A DNA stretch of 16,661 nt from NCBI GenBank assembly GCA_038230955.1, contig JBBRMG010000021.1, forward strand, positions 1 to 16,661. Direction: 5' to 3'. Of the stretch, positions 7,506 to 14,201 are shown one piece after another; the stretch's first letter is position 1, and each line of letters starts with the position of its first letter. The translations under genes were made by a program, and so were the position numbers. Origin of the DNA: JBBRMG01 sp038230955. GTDB lineage: Bacteria > Patescibacteriota > Doudnabacteria > UBA920. The notes beneath the pieces are model-generated. The model did no database searches. It saw only the letters and a list, made by a program, of their open reading frames with translations, and was not told the DNA's origin.

Positions 7506-8615
7506 ATGGAAATAAAAACAGAAGTCTTGTTAGCACCATATACGACTTTCCATATTGGCGGCCCAGCCGCGTTTTTTTGTGAAGCTACTAATGCCATAGA
7601 ATTACAAGAAGCGATAACCATAAGATATGAACACGATTTACCTTTGCTAATATTGGGTGGGGGGAGCAACATCTTGGTGGCTGATCGTGGATTTGCCGGG
7701 ATGGCCATTCAGTTGCGCAACACAGGAATCGAAATGCTCCATGATAATCCGGAAAGCGTAATTTTGCGTATTGCTTCAGGCGAAATTTGGGACGACGTGG
7801 TTAGTTACGCAGTAGATAATAATTGGTGGGGGATAGAAAACTTATCTCATATACCGGGGCGCATGGGTGGTTTTGCCGTCCAAAATGTGGGAGCGTATGG
7901 TCAAGAGGCAAGTGATGTTGTGGTCTCAGTCGAACTGCTCGACACAGAAACAGGCGTAATAAAAACGTTAGCCAATGAACAGTGTAATTTTTCTTATCGG
8001 CAGAGTATTTTTAACGGCGCAGAAAAAGGCCGATATGTTATCCTTCACACTTCGATCCGTTTAAGTAAAATACCGGCCCCAGTATTAAGTTATGGTGATT
8101 TAAAAAAATATTTTAGCGACCAGAAAATAAACACACCGTCTATTCAGCAGATTCGCACAGCCATTATTACAATTCGCAATACTAAATTCCCTTTTCCCGA
8201 TAAACCTGAGCGAGGCAATGCCGGGTCATTTTTCCGAGGTCCCATTATAGATGAAGCACAACAACAGCAATTATTTGCGAAAGTCGAGGAAAGTTTTGGC
8301 GAACAAGCTCTTGTTAAATTAAAATCGATGAAAGATCGATTAATAGTTCCGCAAGGTATGAAAACACCAACTGGATTCTTAATAGAGCTGTGTAATCTTA
8401 AGGGTTGGCGGGTAGGCGGCGCAGAAGTTAACCCCGATCAGGCGGCGATAGTCCTCAATGCCACAGGAACAGCTACGGCTCAAGACGTAATGGAACTATT
8501 TAAGCATGTGCGCTTAACAGTTTTTCAAAAAACAGGATTAGAGCTTCATATAGAGCCGGAATTAATTGGTTTTTCGGCACAAGAATTAGCAGCCGCCTAT
8601 GCAATAATGGTATAA
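7506..8615 (+). CDS. murB: MurB: UDP-N-acetylenolpyruvoylglucosamine reductase
   Basis: MurB is an FAD enzyme that reduces UDP-GlcNAc-enolpyruvate to UDP-MurNAc with NADPH, the step before MurC. The FAD domain has TTFHIGGPA near residue 13 and GGGSNIL (51-57). The segment IPGRMGGFAVQNVGAYGQE holds the second FAD-binding signature. In the substrate domain, FSYRQSIF supplies the conserved Tyr164 and Arg165, GSFFRGP (240-246) supplies the catalytic-type Ser241, and the C-terminal IEPELIG motif (349-355) contains the general-acid glutamate. LKGWRVGGAEV replaces the usual GxKGxRxGxAxV with only small changes. At 369 residues it is somewhat longer than many MurB proteins. It starts 2 nt after murC, and its last codons overlap the hpf promoter. 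Confidence 0.95.
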   Translation: MEIKTEVLLAPYTTFHIGGPAAFFCEATNAIELQEAITIRYEHDLPLLILGGGSNILVADRGFAGMAIQLRNTGIEMLHDNPESVILRIASGEIWDDVVSYAVDNNWWGIENLSHIPGRMGGFAVQNVGAYGQEASDVVVSVELLDTETGVIKTLANEQCNFSYRQSIFNGAEKGRYVILHTSIRLSKIPAPVLSYGDLKKYFSDQKINTPSIQQIRTAIITIRNTKFPFPDKPERGNAGSFFRGPIIDEAQQQQLFAKVEESFGEQALVKLKSMKDRLIVPQGMKTPTGFLIELCNLKGWRVGGAEVNPDQAAIVLNATGTATAQDVMELFKHVRLTVFQKTGLELHIEPELIGFSAQELAAAYAIMV

Positions 8616-8616
8616 T
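8608..8616 (+). promoter_or_regulatory. Extended -10 promoter of hpf, inside the end of murB
   Basis: TGGTATAAT at 8608-8616 is a perfect extended -10 element and includes the murB stop codon (TAA 8613-8615). The expected start is near 8623, giving a leader of about 18 nt before the hpf ATG with no ribosome binding site next to it. No convincing -35 box is seen. It would let hpf be expressed apart from the mur operon, as expected for a stress or stationary-phase protein. Confidence 0.68.
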
Positions 8617-8640
8617 AGGAAGGTCATTAACCAAAAAATA

Positions 8641-8982
8641 ATGAATATCCAAATCAAGGCACTGCACACTACCATTACTGATGCTATTCGATCTAGTATT
8701 GAAGACAAACTGGCTGTGCTAGAGCGCTTTTTACGGCCGGAACACAAAATTACTGTTGATTTAGAAGAAGACGTGAAGCACAATAGCGGCCGCTTCAGTC
8801 GAGTTGAGGTTCATATTACTCCTCATGGATATTATGCTGAAGCCCGGGGCAACAATTTTTATGAAGCGTTGGATTTAGTTATCCCCAAAATTCGGGAGCA
8901 GCTAACTCGCAGTAAAGACAAAAAAGTCAGTTTGCGTCGTCGTTTGGGCAACATTTTTAAACGCAGTCGTAGTAAAGAATAA
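8641..8982 (+). CDS. hpf: Ribosome hibernation-promoting factor / ribosome-associated inhibitor (short HPF)
   Basis: This 113-residue protein is of the S30AE (HPF/YfiA) family, which binds the 30S decoding region and silences or protects idle ribosomes. The family features are visible in order: a first strand MNIQIKALHTTITDAI, helix SSIEDKLAVLERFLRPE, strands ITVDLEED and RFSRVEVHI, then HGYYAEARGNNFYEALDLVIPKI, where the strand and second helix end the fold near residue 88. The tail KDKKVSLRRRLGNIFKRSRSKE is strongly basic, as expected for rRNA contact. The long-form dimerisation domain is absent, so this is the short form. It is followed by a terminator and, beyond the inserted minus-strand gene, by secA, an hpf-secA order common in other bacteria such as Bacillus. 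Confidence 0.92.
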   Translation: MNIQIKALHTTITDAIRSSIEDKLAVLERFLRPEHKITVDLEEDVKHNSGRFSRVEVHITPHGYYAEARGNNFYEALDLVIPKIREQLTRSKDKKVSLRRRLGNIFKRSRSKE

Positions 8983-8998
8983 TTTATTTAAAAAAAAT

Positions 8999-9032
8999 AG
9001 AGAAGTCGGGTTTGAATCCGCTTCTCTTTTTT
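8999..9032. terminator. Bidirectional intrinsic terminator between hpf and the minus-strand gene
   Basis: The stem pairs AGAGAAG (8999-9005) with CTTCTCT (9021-9027), continues as CGGG/TCCG (9007-9010 with 9017-9020) past a bulged T9006, and closes on a TTTGAA loop. Plus-strand transcripts meet six T (9027-9032). Minus-strand transcripts meet eight U templated by the A-run at 8990-8997. It can therefore stop both hpf and the convergent gene. Confidence 0.9.
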
Positions 9033-9047
9033 GCGACCGTGCCTCGC

Positions 9048-9395
9048 TTAGGCGCAAGGTACGGGCACCGAGTACTTAGTGATGCTAATAAATAGTTGGC
9101 CGTAGCATTCGCTCAAAGCCACACCACCCACTATTTCACCGTTCCTAGTTAGCTGAGTGATTCCGGAGCCAGTGTTAGTCTGTATACTATAACCGTTCTC
9201 CCGATAATACTGTTCAGTACAATGTGTAATTTCCTCTATCGGCACCTTCCTGAGCGTAGTAAAACTCAGATTAATGTCTCCTCTGTTTTCATTTGATGTC
9301 AGAGTCATCGACTCCAACCCTCGTACTCTAGATCTGAGCCATTGGCCGAACGCCATGGCTCCTTGAATAAACATGTGTTCGACAACATTGCTCAT
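9048..9395 (-). CDS. Unknown 115-residue protein, isolated minus-strand gene
   Basis: I do not recognise this protein. The start is ATG at 9395 (MSNVVEHMFIQG), placed 8 nt after a perfect GGAGG, and the stop is TAA at 9050-9048. The frame also extends upstream to a GTG at 9410, but that codon overlaps the ribosome binding site and is not the likely start. Residues 1-28 look like an amphipathic helix. The rest alternates short strands (DINLSFTTL, YSIQT, GITQLTR, EIVGGVAL, QLFISIT) with a helix (IEEITHCTEQYYREN), suggesting a small alpha/beta domain. There is no signal peptide. It is the only minus-strand gene here, with its own promoter, ribosome binding site and terminator, set between hpf and secA. 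It could be an acquired cargo gene. Confidence 0.8.
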   Translation of the reverse strand: MSNVVEHMFIQGAMAFGQWLRSRVRGLESMTLTSNENRGDINLSFTTLRKVPIEEITHCTEQYYRENGYSIQTNTGSGITQLTRNGEIVGGVALSECYGQLFISITKYSVPVPCA

Positions 9396-9403
9396 TTGAA
9401 ATT

Positions 9404-9408
9404 CCTCC
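9404..9408 (-). promoter_or_regulatory. Strong Shine-Dalgarno site of the minus-strand gene
   Basis: On the minus strand the sequence reads GGAGGAATTTCAAATG. GGAGG lies 8 nt before the ATG at 9395, and this decides the start. No other gene in the window has such a site. Confidence 0.85.
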
Positions 9409-9443
9409 ACTACAAATTTAATCTACTATACCAATAATATAAC

Positions 9444-9472
9444 TTTATAGCATAATGTTTGGACTAAGTCAA
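9444..9472 (-). promoter_or_regulatory. Sigma-70 promoter of the minus-strand gene
   Basis: On the minus strand, TTGACT (9472-9467) and TATAAA (9449-9444) are spaced by 17 bp, and the -10 box is preceded by TGC, making it an extended -10. Transcription should start near 9437, leaving a leader of about 40 nt that contains the GGAGG site. Confidence 0.82.
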
Positions 9473-9493
9473 GAAGCTGGAATGTAGCAAAGG

Positions 9494-9522
9494 TAGTCAT
9501 TTTATTAGTTTTCCGCTATACT
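9494..9522 (+). promoter_or_regulatory. Possible secA promoter
   Basis: TATACT at 9517-9522 is a good -10 box, and TAGTCA at 9494-9499 matches TTGACA at four of six positions with a 17-bp spacer. The start would be near 9529, about 38 nt before the secA ATG. Upstream readthrough is blocked by the hpf terminator, so a promoter in this region is needed. It is divergent from the minus-strand promoter about 20 bp away. Confidence 0.5.
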
Positions 9523-9566
9523 TCACTGGCAATTAACGTATCCCAGACACAGAACCTCACATATTT

Positions 9567-12320
9567 ATGGCGATTTTTACCAAACTTTTTTCTATTAGTT
9601 CGGACCCAACAAAAAAATATAGCTCCGAAGTTGCTGAAATTAACGGCCACAAGGAAGAAATAGCCGGATTGAGCGACGAGCAAATTCGCGAGGAAATTAA
9701 ATCTTTCCGATCAACACTACAAAGTACGAAAGAGGACTCAGAAATTTTTAAAAAGTTACTGACAATTCGTCCGCGAGTGTTTGCTTTAACCCGGGAAGCG
9801 GCCATGCGGGCTATTGGCCAATTCCATTACGACGTTCAGTTAATGGGCGGCATTGCTTTAGCCGATGGCAAAATTGCGGAAATGAAAACCGGTGAGGGGA
9901 AAACCTTAACCGCGACTTTATCTTTAGTCCTTTATGCGTTAGCCGGCAAAGGTGCTCACTTGGTTACGGTGAACGACTACTTGGCTCGATGGAATGCCAG
10001 CACCATGGCCCCTATTTTCCACAAGCTCGGTTTGTCCGTTGCCAGTATTCAACACGAGGCCTCGTTCTTGTATGATCCCAGCTATCAACCAGAAGCAGAA
10101 GAAATTGCTAAAGTTGAAGGCGCCACCCAAGGATTAGTGTTGGATGTAAAGCACATGAGACCAATTCCTAGGCGTGACGCGTACGCTGCCGATATAACAT
10201 ACGGCACTAACAATGAATTTGGGTTCGACTACTTGCGTGACAATATGGCTCAAAGCGAAGCCCAGCTTTCACAGCGCGAGTTGTTTTTCACCATTGTCGA
10301 TGAAGTCGACAGTATTTTAGTGGACGAAGCCCGCACACCGCTTATTATTAGCCAATCAGATACAGACCCTACAGATAAGTATATTGAGTTTGCAAAAATT
10401 GTGGACCGACTGCAAGACGAAACCGATTATGCGGTTGACGAAAAACATAAGTCCGCCTCTTTGACCGACGACGGCATTAATAAAATTGAAAAGATTCTTA
10501 ACGTCGTTAATATTTATGATACTGGCAAAGGCGTTACCACTCTGCATCACATTGAGCAGGCGTTGAAAGCGAAAACTTTGTTTAAGCGCGATCGTGATTA
10601 TGTAGTACGCGACAATGAAATTATTATTGTTGATGAATTCACGGGCCGTCTTATGTTTGGCCGACGTTACTCTGAAGGGTTGCATCAAGCGATTGAAGCT
10701 AAGGAAAATGTAAAAATTCAGCAGGAGAGTAAAACGTTAGCCACGATTACGTTCCAAAACTTATTCCGCTTGTATAGCAAATTGTCCGGCATGACAGGTA
10801 CAGCGAAAACAGAAGAGGAAGAATTTTTCAAAATTTACCGGTTAGAAGTAATTCAAATACCAACCAACCGGCCAATGGTCCGCATAGATATGCAAGATGT
10901 TATTTATAAATCGGAAGAAGCCAAGTTTAAAGCCATTGCGGTGGATGTAAAAGATCGCCACAAACGAGGACAGCCAGTATTAATTGGTACAGTTAGCATT
11001 GCTAAAAACGAAATGTTAGCAGACCATTTAAAACAAGAAGGTCTATCTTTTGAAATTTTGAACGCAAAGAACCACGAGAGGGAAGCTCAAATTATTTCGC
11101 GAGCAGGAGCCTTTGGTGCCATTACTGTAGCCACAAACATCGCTGGTCGTGGTGTCGACATCATGCTCGGCGGTAACCCTATTGATCCCGATGAAGCAAA
11201 AAAAGTCCGTGAGTCTGGCGGGCTTCATATATTAGGGACTGAACGCCATGAATCTCGCCGGATTGATAACCAGTTGCGTGGTCGTAGTGGTCGCCAAGGT
11301 GACCCCGGTTCTTCTCAATTTTTTGTCTCCATGGAAGATGATTTAATGCGTTTATTTGGTGGTGAAAAAATGAAATCATTAATGACCCGTTTGGGTATTC
11401 CGGACGACCAACCCATTGCCGCTAGTATGGTTTCTCGCTCCATTGAACAAGCTCAGAAAAAAATCGAAGGAATTAACTTTGACACTCGTAAAAATGTGCT
11501 CGAGTACGATGATGTACTTAATTTGCAGCGAACCAAGATTTATAAAATGCGTCGTCAATATCTGACCGGTAAAATGGATGGTGACGAGCCTTTAAAAGAA
11601 CAATTTTTGGGAATGATTCGCGATGAACTTGCGGTTATAGTAGAAGATAGTTTGTCCGTTGCCGATGGTAATGACAAAGCCACAGCAGCAATATTAGAAG
11701 CGGCCAGTGGGATATTCCCATTACCGCAAGGCCTTGAGACCAGCGTTAAAGCAGCTATGGAAAATGCGGCCGACAAAGAATTTGCCGTCATTGATATTTT
11801 GTTTGAAGCTGCCAAGGGTATGGTAGAAACAAAGGAGCAAGAAATTGGCGCTGAAATATATGAACAGATCATGCGTCAAGTAGCTTTGCAAGCCGTAGAT
11901 GTATTATGGATGGAGCACTTAGACACAATGGATCACTTGCGAGATTCTGTGAGATTACGAGGATATGGCCAGCGTGACCCCCTAGTGGAATACAAACGGG
12001 AAGGATACATTCAATTCAATCGGCTTCAGGAAGATATTAATAAGCAGATCGCTTACACTGTGTTGCGAGTTACTATGCAAGTGGATCCTCACGCTGGACA
12101 TGATCATCCACCAATTCCGGCCCAGCAACCTAACAATTTAGTCATGAACTTGTCTGACGGCTCAAGTGGGGGAAGCAGTTCCGCTGCGGCGCCGGAAGAT
12201 CCCCGCATGGCTGGTATTGGTCGGAACGACTTGTGCCCATGTCATAGTGGTAAGAAATTTAAAAGGTGCGGCCTCTTGAATACACAGGAGCATCAAACTA
12301 ATATGACTAAGTTAGCCTAA
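9567..12320 (+). CDS. secA: SecA preprotein translocase ATPase
   Basis: SecA drives unfolded preproteins through the SecYEG channel at the membrane using ATP. The 917-residue protein has the standard order of domains. NBD1 has the Walker A motif MKTGEGKT (K112) and the DEVD box (245-248) followed by ILVDEARTPLIIS. The preprotein cross-linking region and NBD2 follow, with HILGTERHESRRIDNQLRG (from 554) and RGRSGRQGDPG (from 571) holding the arginine fingers. The helical scaffold and wing end near 850, then a low-complexity Gly/Ser/Ala linker. The tail RNDLCPCHSGKKFKRCG is a SEC-C zinc motif with C890, C892 and C901, but the fourth ligand normally next to the last cysteine is missing. An insertion of roughly 20 residues around DPSYQPEAEEIAKVEGATQG lies in NBD1. 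ATG 9567 (MAIFTKLFS) gives the normal N-terminus and has no Shine-Dalgarno sequence. Confidence 0.97.
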   Translation: MAIFTKLFSISSDPTKKYSSEVAEINGHKEEIAGLSDEQIREEIKSFRSTLQSTKEDSEIFKKLLTIRPRVFALTREAAMRAIGQFHYDVQLMGGIALADGKIAEMKTGEGKTLTATLSLVLYALAGKGAHLVTVNDYLARWNASTMAPIFHKLGLSVASIQHEASFLYDPSYQPEAEEIAKVEGATQGLVLDVKHMRPIPRRDAYAADITYGTNNEFGFDYLRDNMAQSEAQLSQRELFFTIVDEVDSILVDEARTPLIISQSDTDPTDKYIEFAKIVDRLQDETDYAVDEKHKSASLTDDGINKIEKILNVVNIYDTGKGVTTLHHIEQALKAKTLFKRDRDYVVRDNEIIIVDEFTGRLMFGRRYSEGLHQAIEAKENVKIQQESKTLATITFQNLFRLYSKLSGMTGTAKTEEEEFFKIYRLEVIQIPTNRPMVRIDMQDVIYKSEEAKFKAIAVDVKDRHKRGQPVLIGTVSIAKNEMLADHLKQEGLSFEILNAKNHEREAQIISRAGAFGAITVATNIAGRGVDIMLGGNPIDPDEAKKVRESGGLHILGTERHESRRIDNQLRGRSGRQGDPGSSQFFVSMEDDLMRLFGGEKMKSLMTRLGIPDDQPIAASMVSRSIEQAQKKIEGINFDTRKNVLEYDDVLNLQRTKIYKMRRQYLTGKMDGDEPLKEQFLGMIRDELAVIVEDSLSVADGNDKATAAILEAASGIFPLPQGLETSVKAAMENAADKEFAVIDILFEAAKGMVETKEQEIGAEIYEQIMRQVALQAVDVLWMEHLDTMDHLRDSVRLRGYGQRDPLVEYKREGYIQFNRLQEDINKQIAYTVLRVTMQVDPHAGHDHPPIPAQQPNNLVMNLSDGSSGGSSSAAAPEDPRMAGIGRNDLCPCHSGKKFKRCGLLNTQEHQTNMTKLA

Positions 12321-12345
12321 TACGAGCATTAATTAATCAACGACT

Positions 12346-12723
12346 ATGAAACTGACAACAATCGACCACTTGGTTTACTTTGTAAAGAATTTAAAAGCTG
12401 CAGAAAAGTTTTACACAGCCTTGCTTGGTAAGGTTGAATACCGCGATGCTGAACAAATCGCTTATGCCGTAGGGGAGACTCGTGTTTTCTTTGCTCTGCC
12501 TTATGACAAAAAGGCTGGCAAGCAGGGAGCAGACAAAATTGGATTTAACCACATTGCTTTTGGGGTGAGTTCAGTAGCTAAGTTACGTGCTATTGAAGAG
12601 GGTTTAGACAAGCTGAAATACAAGCACAGTGGAATTATGCTAGATGAGTACGCTCAAGAGCCATTCATTTGGCTAGATGATACTGACGGCAACCGTGTTG
12701 AAATCTACTGCCGCACTGCGTAA
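12346..12723 (+). CDS. VOC-superfamily (glyoxalase/bleomycin resistance-like) protein
   Basis: This 125-residue protein has the paired beta-alpha-beta-beta-beta modules of the vicinal oxygen chelate fold. The first module starts TTIDHLVYFVKNLKAAEKFY with H8, and the second starts GFNHIAFGVSS with H69. It ends in LDDTDGNRVEIYC, where E119 takes the usual place of the last metal ligand. Members include glyoxalase I, ring-cleaving dioxygenases and antibiotic-binding proteins, and they bind a divalent metal with two His and one or two Glu. The first module's usual Glu is less clear, so metal binding is likely but not certain. The reaction cannot be inferred. It starts 25 nt after secA with no terminator between, so it may share the secA transcript. 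Confidence 0.82.
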   Translation: MKLTTIDHLVYFVKNLKAAEKFYTALLGKVEYRDAEQIAYAVGETRVFFALPYDKKAGKQGADKIGFNHIAFGVSSVAKLRAIEEGLDKLKYKHSGIMLDEYAQEPFIWLDDTDGNRVEIYCRTA

Positions 12724-12751
12724 TTCTCATAAACATTATTAAACAAAGTAT

Positions 12752-13093
12752 ATGGCTAACTTTCACGATTTCAAGAAAAAAGAACCAAACAAAACTGAAA
12801 AAGTATTATATGAGCTAATGATGCGTCAAGAAATGGCTGATCGCAGTCTTTGGACCAACTCTGCTTTTATTTCTGCTCTGGCTATGCTCGGTAATGTGGA
12901 GCCGGACAAAGTGGCTGACATTCTCGTCAACGGCAATGACCGAATAAAGGAATATAGCGCCAAGATTAACGAAGCGATTGAGAAACTGGAAAAAGCCAAA
13001 GCTCCGGAAGCAAAACCGGAAATGCCGGAAAAGATTATTGAGCAGAATTCGACAGATGACACAGTAGCAGAAACTGCAACTGATGAAGCTTAA
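12752..13093 (+). CDS. Small hypothetical protein, mostly helical, acidic tail
   Basis: This 113-residue protein is not one I recognise. Residues 1-20 are charged (MANFHDFKKKEPNKTEKVLY). Residues 20-88 appear almost wholly helical, with a hydrophobic middle (SAFISALAMLG) and a likely coiled-coil stretch (NDRIKEYSAKINEAIEKLEKAK). From about 89 the chain is low-complexity, rich in Pro, Glu, Ala and Thr, and probably disordered. There is no signal peptide. The ATG at 12752 follows the VOC gene by 28 nt and lacks a Shine-Dalgarno sequence. Its last 11 bp overlap the start of the next gene, so the two are likely translationally coupled. The overlap and clean frame support a real gene. Confidence 0.72.
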   Translation: MANFHDFKKKEPNKTEKVLYELMMRQEMADRSLWTNSAFISALAMLGNVEPDKVADILVNGNDRIKEYSAKINEAIEKLEKAKAPEAKPEMPEKIIEQNSTDDTVAETATDEA

Positions 13094-13625
13094 ATTTATT
13101 ACCGGTAATCAGAATAAAGTTAATGAAGTCCGCCGAATCTTGGGTGACTTTGTTGAGATTGAGCAATTAGAGCTTGATCTACCAGAAATCCAGAGTCTCG
13201 ATCCAGACAAAATTATTGAAGCTAAATTAAAGGCTGCCGCTGAAATTGCTACAGGTCCTTTTATCGTTGAAGATGTTTCGCTACACTTTATGGGAATGAA
13301 AGGGTTTCCAGGACCGCTCATTAAATGGATGGAGCAAGCTATTGGCAACGACGGTATATATGAGCTTGTGAAAGGCCTAGTCAATACTGATGTGCAAAAT
13401 AGAGTCACTTATGGTTATTATAACGAGACTGGAAATATAGAATTTTTTGTAGGCATTGTTGGCGGCAAAATTGTTGCTCCTCGTGGTAATAAAGATTTTG
13501 GTTGGGGACCAATTTTCCAGCCGACTGGATCGGACAAGACTTATGGTGAAATGGATTGGACAGAAAAGGAAAAGTTTAGCCCGCGCATCATAGCGTTGGA
13601 AAAACTGAGGGGCACTTTACAATAG
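13083..13625 (+). CDS. Ham1/ITPase-type XTP/dITP pyrophosphatase
   Basis: This 180-residue enzyme of the Ham1 (RdgB/ITPA) family hydrolyses non-canonical purine nucleoside triphosphates such as (d)ITP and XTP to monophosphate and pyrophosphate, keeping them out of DNA and RNA. The family's opening TGNxxK is at 7-12 (TGNQNK). VEDVSL (62-67) supplies the acidic catalytic and metal residues. GFPGPLIKW (74-82) matches the family's GxPGxY/xxW segment, in a form nearer to eukaryotic and archaeal ITPases. Two family signatures are changed: FGWDPIF is FGWGPIF (139-145) and SHR is SPR (166-168). It overlaps the preceding gene by 11 bp and the next one by 1 bp (TAGTG). Being next to a uracil-DNA glycosylase suggests a shared theme of nucleotide hygiene. 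Confidence 0.9.
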   Translation: MKLKFITGNQNKVNEVRRILGDFVEIEQLELDLPEIQSLDPDKIIEAKLKAAAEIATGPFIVEDVSLHFMGMKGFPGPLIKWMEQAIGNDGIYELVKGLVNTDVQNRVTYGYYNETGNIEFFVGIVGGKIVAPRGNKDFGWGPIFQPTGSDKTYGEMDWTEKEKFSPRIIALEKLRGTLQ

Positions 13626-14197
13626 TGACAGCTTTATCAACAAAACAAAAAGCAGCCGAGCTCCAAGCCATTGCTGAGCAAATAGCCAAGTGCCGTATAT
13701 GCAAGAAAGATAAAATAGGAGTCGCAGTGCCCGGTGAAGGCAATCCCAACGCCGATATCGTGTTTATTGGCGAGGCACCTGGTAAGCAAGAGGCTAAAAC
13801 CGGACGGCCATTTATTGGCCCAGCTGGAAAAATGTTACGCGGCTTATTAGCAGCTATAAAGTTAAGAGATGAGGACGTATTCATAACCAGCCCGGTAAAA
13901 TATTTGCCTGTTTATGTAACACCAAAAGAATTTGATATAAAACATGGGCGCATTCACTTATTTAAACAGCTTGGTATTATCAAACCGAAAATAATTGTAC
14001 TTATGGGTAACACTGCATGCATGGCGGTACTTGGTGAAAAATTTCCGATAGCCAAGGTGCATGGTACAATAATACAGCGTGAAAGGAAAAGTTATTTTAT
14101 TAGCTACCATCCAGCCGCGCCGCTGTATTCACCATCCTTGCGCCCGGTACTGAAAAAAGATTTTTTTAAACTAAAAAAGCTAATCACCGCAAACTAA
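13625..14197 (+). CDS. Family 4-like uracil-DNA glycosylase lacking two Fe-S cysteines
   Basis: This 190-residue protein belongs to the uracil-DNA glycosylase superfamily, closest to families 4/5, which remove deaminated cytosine from DNA in base excision repair. The motif GEAPGKQE (49-56) is the catalytic water-activating segment, GRPFIGPAGKML (60-71) is the uracil-binding segment, and YHPAA (161-165) is the DNA-intercalation motif. Family 4 enzymes bind a 4Fe-4S cluster with four cysteines. Only the N-terminal pair C23-x-x-C26 remains; the second pair positions hold Y93 (after VK) and about G108. The start is GTG at 13625, overlapping the preceding TAG stop by one base; the first in-frame ATG is internal, at residue 70, inside the motif region, so GTG is needed. 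Confidence 0.86.
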   Translation: MTALSTKQKAAELQAIAEQIAKCRICKKDKIGVAVPGEGNPNADIVFIGEAPGKQEAKTGRPFIGPAGKMLRGLLAAIKLRDEDVFITSPVKYLPVYVTPKEFDIKHGRIHLFKQLGIIKPKIIVLMGNTACMAVLGEKFPIAKVHGTIIQRERKSYFISYHPAAPLYSPSLRPVLKKDFFKLKKLITAN

Positions 14198-14201
14198 TTT
14201 T

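Noticed and set aside
9041..9054. Small hairpin GCCT-CGCTT-AGGC near the end of the minus-strand gene
   Set aside because: The stem is only about four strong pairs, lies across the stop codon and has no T-run on either strand.
12276..12304. TTGAAT and TAATAT, 17 bp apart, as a promoter for the VOC gene
   Set aside because: Each box matches the consensus at only four of six positions and they lie within the secA coding end; too weak to list as a feature.
12321..12345. Terminator between secA and the VOC gene
   Set aside because: Only a short TTAATTAA palindrome is present; there is no GC stem or T-run.
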